Origin: an uncultured Marmoricola sp.
Lineage (GTDB): Bacteria; Actinomycetota; Actinomycetes; Propionibacteriales; Nocardioidaceae
Assembly: GCA_937868455.1 (NCBI GenBank)
Contig: CALMMO010000338.1
Location: forward strand, 1-6,364
Length of the DNA: 6,364 nucleotides
Reading direction: 5' to 3'
Below the pieces are notes generated by a model. That model searched no databases. It had not been told where the DNA came from and saw only the letters and a program-made list of their open reading frames with translations. Position 1 is the first letter of the stretch. Each line of letters starts with the position of its first letter. Position numbers and translations under genes: made by a program. Positions 4,768-6,364 of this stretch are shown in pieces.

Positions 4768-6155
4768 GCGCCCTCGGGCGGGAGTGCTTGCTGCTTATCA
4801 AACATGTCATTCATCACCGTCACGATGAAATCGGATGTGGCCTGGTCAAGGCCACCTGCCACGCCGCCGTACAACGCAGAAGAAAGCGCGGCTTCGTTGC
4901 CCTTCGTGCGTGCGTAGGCAACTGCCTCGGCCAGATCGCTGGCAAACGAGTCGACAACGCCCGGCTTCGTTTGTGGGCGGGTGACGGCCATGTGGATGGC
5001 GTTGGGGTACTGCTGCCCGTTGAACCGCCAGCCCTTCGGGGCCATGTGGTCCATGACGTGATAGATGTCGAAGACGTCGGAGGTGAAGCTGAAGCAGAAC
5101 GTCGGGTCGCCCATGATCCGCAACTCCGGGTGGGATCGTACGGCGGCTTGCATGGCCGCGGCCGTGGCGAAGATGTTCTTGGCGTAGCCGAGGTATCCCT
5201 CGCGACCCATGCTGACCATCGCGGCCCAAGTGGAGGCGAGATTGCCGCCCGAGCGCGAGCCGTCCATGCCTGGCGACATGTACTTGCCGCCGGTCCATTC
5301 CAGCAGGTGGAAGTACTGCGAGTTGCGCAGCGCCTTGTCGCGAAACAGCAGCGTCGATGAGCCCTTGAATGCGTAGCCGTATTTGTGGGTGTCCGCACTG
5401 ATCGTGGTCACGCCTGGGATGCGGAAGTCGAAGGGCGGGATGCCCTCGATGCCGAGTTCTTCACCGAACGGCAGGATGAACCCGCCCAGGCAGCCGTCAA
5501 CGTGCATGCCAACGCCCCGGCTTTGGGCGAGCTCGGCCAGTTCAGCGATGGGGTCGATGGTGCCGTAGCCGTAGTTGCAGGCTGATCCCATGATCGCGAT
5601 GGTGTTCTCGTCGATGAGGTCCGCGACGGCCTGTACGTCGACCTTCGTGGTCACCGGGTCGACCGGCGCCTCTCGCAACTCAATGCCAAACAGGTGGCAG
5701 CCCTTGTCGAACGCGGGGTGCCCGGTCTCGGGCTTCACGAAGTTGGGCTTGGCCTTCTGCGCCGACTCTCGGTAGGCCAGCAGCGCGTGCAAGATGCTCC
5801 CAGTGCCACCGGAGGTCACCAGCCCAGCCGGCTCATGCCCGCGGGCGGTGGCCTCTTGTGCATTGAAGAGGTCGAGGGCCATCGCAATGATCTCGCCCTC
5901 GAACTTTGTCTGGCTTGGGCACATGTCGCGCTGCAGTGCGTTGACGTGCGCAAACTTGCCGAACGCTTCGTTCAAGAAGTCGTAGTGGTCGTGATCGCCG
6001 CAGTACATCGTGCCCGAGCACTGCCCCGTCTCCCAGGTCGCGTTCTCAGACTTCGCCATCTCTTCGAGCTCAGCCAAGATCTCAGCGCGTGCGCGCCCTT
6101 TGGCCGGCAGGGTCCGGTGCACCTCGAAGCGGTCGGTGTAGGGGTAATCAGCCAC
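4764..6155 (-). CDS. Sphingosine-1-phosphate-lyase-like PLP-dependent enzyme
   Basis: This is a soluble 463-residue fold-type I PLP enzyme of the group II decarboxylase/S1P lyase branch, without the N-terminal membrane anchor of eukaryotic S1P lyase. Visible motifs are SGTMYCG (47-53, Tyr51), GLVTSGGTGSILHALLAYRE (111-130), ETGHPAFDKGC (143-153, His146 over the PLP ring) and HVDGCLGGF (218-226, Asp220 to the pyridine N). SADTHKYGYAFKGSS (253-267) carries Lys258 as the Schiff-base lysine and Lys264. THKYGYAxKG is much closer to S1P lyase than to glutamate or aromatic amino acid decarboxylases. Known relatives cleave a phosphorylated amino alcohol to phosphoethanolamine and an aldehyde. Where that family has NPLHPD, this protein has NALQRD (72-77). 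The start is GTG 6155: an in-frame TAG lies 12 nt upstream and no other start lies between, and no good ribosome-binding site is seen. It is the first gene of an operon with the kinase. The real substrate is unknown. Confidence 0.85.
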   Translation of the reverse strand: MADYPYTDRFEVHRTLPAKGRARAEILAELEEMAKSENATWETGQCSGTMYCGDHDHYDFLNEAFGKFAHVNALQRDMCPSQTKFEGEIIAMALDLFNAQEATARGHEPAGLVTSGGTGSILHALLAYRESAQKAKPNFVKPETGHPAFDKGCHLFGIELREAPVDPVTTKVDVQAVADLIDENTIAIMGSACNYGYGTIDPIAELAELAQSRGVGMHVDGCLGGFILPFGEELGIEGIPPFDFRIPGVTTISADTHKYGYAFKGSSTLLFRDKALRNSQYFHLLEWTGGKYMSPGMDGSRSGGNLASTWAAMVSMGREGYLGYAKNIFATAAAMQAAVRSHPELRIMGDPTFCFSFTSDVFDIYHVMDHMAPKGWRFNGQQYPNAIHMAVTRPQTKPGVVDSFASDLAEAVAYARTKGNEAALSSALYGGVAGGLDQATSDFIVTVMNDMFDKQQALPPEGA

Positions 6156-6161
6156 GCCCCG

Positions 6162-6167
6162 AGACTA
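6162..6167 (-). promoter_or_regulatory. -10 element for a leaderless lyase transcript
   Basis: The minus strand reads TAGTCT, fitting TANNNT, followed by exactly 6 nt and then the GTG at 6155. This places the expected transcription start on the first base of the start codon. No clear -35 is present, which is common for such promoters in actinobacteria. The weak ribosome-binding sequence fits leaderless translation. Confidence 0.45.
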
Positions 6168-6206
6168 GACGCCCCTGTCTGCCTGGGCGAGGGACAGCGG
6201 CTGTTT

Positions 6207-6237
6207 GTGAGCGGACTCACCTGAATGGGTGTCAGGT
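6207..6237. repeat. Two adjacent small inverted repeats upstream of the lyase promoter
   Basis: GTGAG/CTCAC (6207-6211 with 6216-6220) directly abuts ACCTGA/TCAGGT (6219-6224 with 6232-6237). They lie about 50 to 80 nt upstream of the lyase start. They could be operator half-sites, or on the plus strand a weak stem followed by a short T-run. No gene is visible from 6156 to the window end. Confidence 0.35.
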
Positions 6238-6286
6238 TTTGGGGTTGTGTGCAGATTCGCCCTGCCGAGCGGGTGCGCATTGGCTG

Positions 6287-6330
6287 AGACGGTTTAGGGC
6301 CGTCTGGTGAAGCTGATTTGTCCGTCTGGT
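6287..6330. repeat. Hairpin AGACGG/CCGTCT plus a repeated CCGTCTGGT
   Basis: AGACGG (6287-6292) can pair with CCGTCT at 6300-6305 across a 7-nt loop. The nonamer CCGTCTGGT occurs at 6300-6308 and again at 6322-6330, so the left arm has two alternative partners. The surroundings encode nothing I recognise; it could be the edge of a neighbouring gene's control region or a degraded mobile element. Confidence 0.35.
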
Positions 6331-6364
6331 CTTTGCCGGTGTTGGTACCTGTGGTCGTGGATGG

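Noticed and set aside
4788..5360. 190-residue plus-strand frame antisense to the lyase gene, and similar long ones at 5694-6224
   Set aside because: They are antisense shadows of a GC-rich gene, and no domain or motif is seen.
4764..6155. Glutamate or aromatic amino acid decarboxylase
   Set aside because: The THKYGYAxKG lysine motif, ETGHPAFDK and HVDGCLGGF match S1P lyase better than those decarboxylases.
5972..6280. 102-residue minus-strand frame beginning upstream of the lyase
   Set aside because: It overlaps the lyase N-terminus in another frame and shows no recognisable motif; the upstream DNA looks non-coding.

Overview
This window looks like a chromosomal segment from a high-GC actinobacterium (Actinomycetota). 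Three things point there. The order purF–purM–DUF3073–(spacer)–bldC is the arrangement I recall from Streptomyces and relatives. The BldC protein is nearly textbook. The two start codons that matter for purM and the lyase gene are GTG. The genus cannot be read from this sequence; a Propionibacteriales-like or Nocardioides-like origin is possible but is only an impression.

Layout, left to right. The plus strand starts with the 3' end of purF, followed 21 nt later by complete purM; these are two steps of de novo purine synthesis and clearly one operon. After a 139-nt gap containing an exact GGAAT-N18-GTT element (SigR/SigH-type promoter pattern) comes the small DUF3073 gene. A 328-nt non-coding stretch follows, with a hairpin, two 55-nt direct repeats that each contain an inverted repeat, a second hairpin and a terminator-like structure. 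Next, on the minus strand, is a NYN-domain (PIN-like, LabA/YacP-type) putative nuclease, somewhat less GC-rich than its neighbours. It sits between DUF3073 and bldC and may be an acquired insertion. It is divergent from bldC across a 386-nt spacer that holds an inverted repeat and a plausible bldC promoter.

The right half is a two-gene minus-strand operon. The upstream gene is a sphingosine-1-phosphate-lyase-like PLP enzyme and the downstream gene is an FGGY-family sugar/polyol kinase; the two overlap by 4 nt (ATGA). A TAGTCT -10-like hexamer lies exactly 6 nt before the lyase GTG, and no good ribosome-binding site is present, so leaderless expression is likely. The kinase ends 1 nt from the end of the convergent bldC gene. 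The last 200 nt upstream of the lyase hold inverted and direct repeats but no recognisable gene.

The most interesting reading is the kinase + S1P-lyase-like pair. It looks like a phosphorylate-then-cleave pathway, formally similar to sphingosine kinase/S1P lyase but with a sugar-type kinase. In the lyase one residue of the phosphate-binding set known from the Symbiobacterium enzyme appears changed (His to Gln). This suggests a phosphorylated amino-polyol or another non-sphingolipid substrate. That is inference, not proof.
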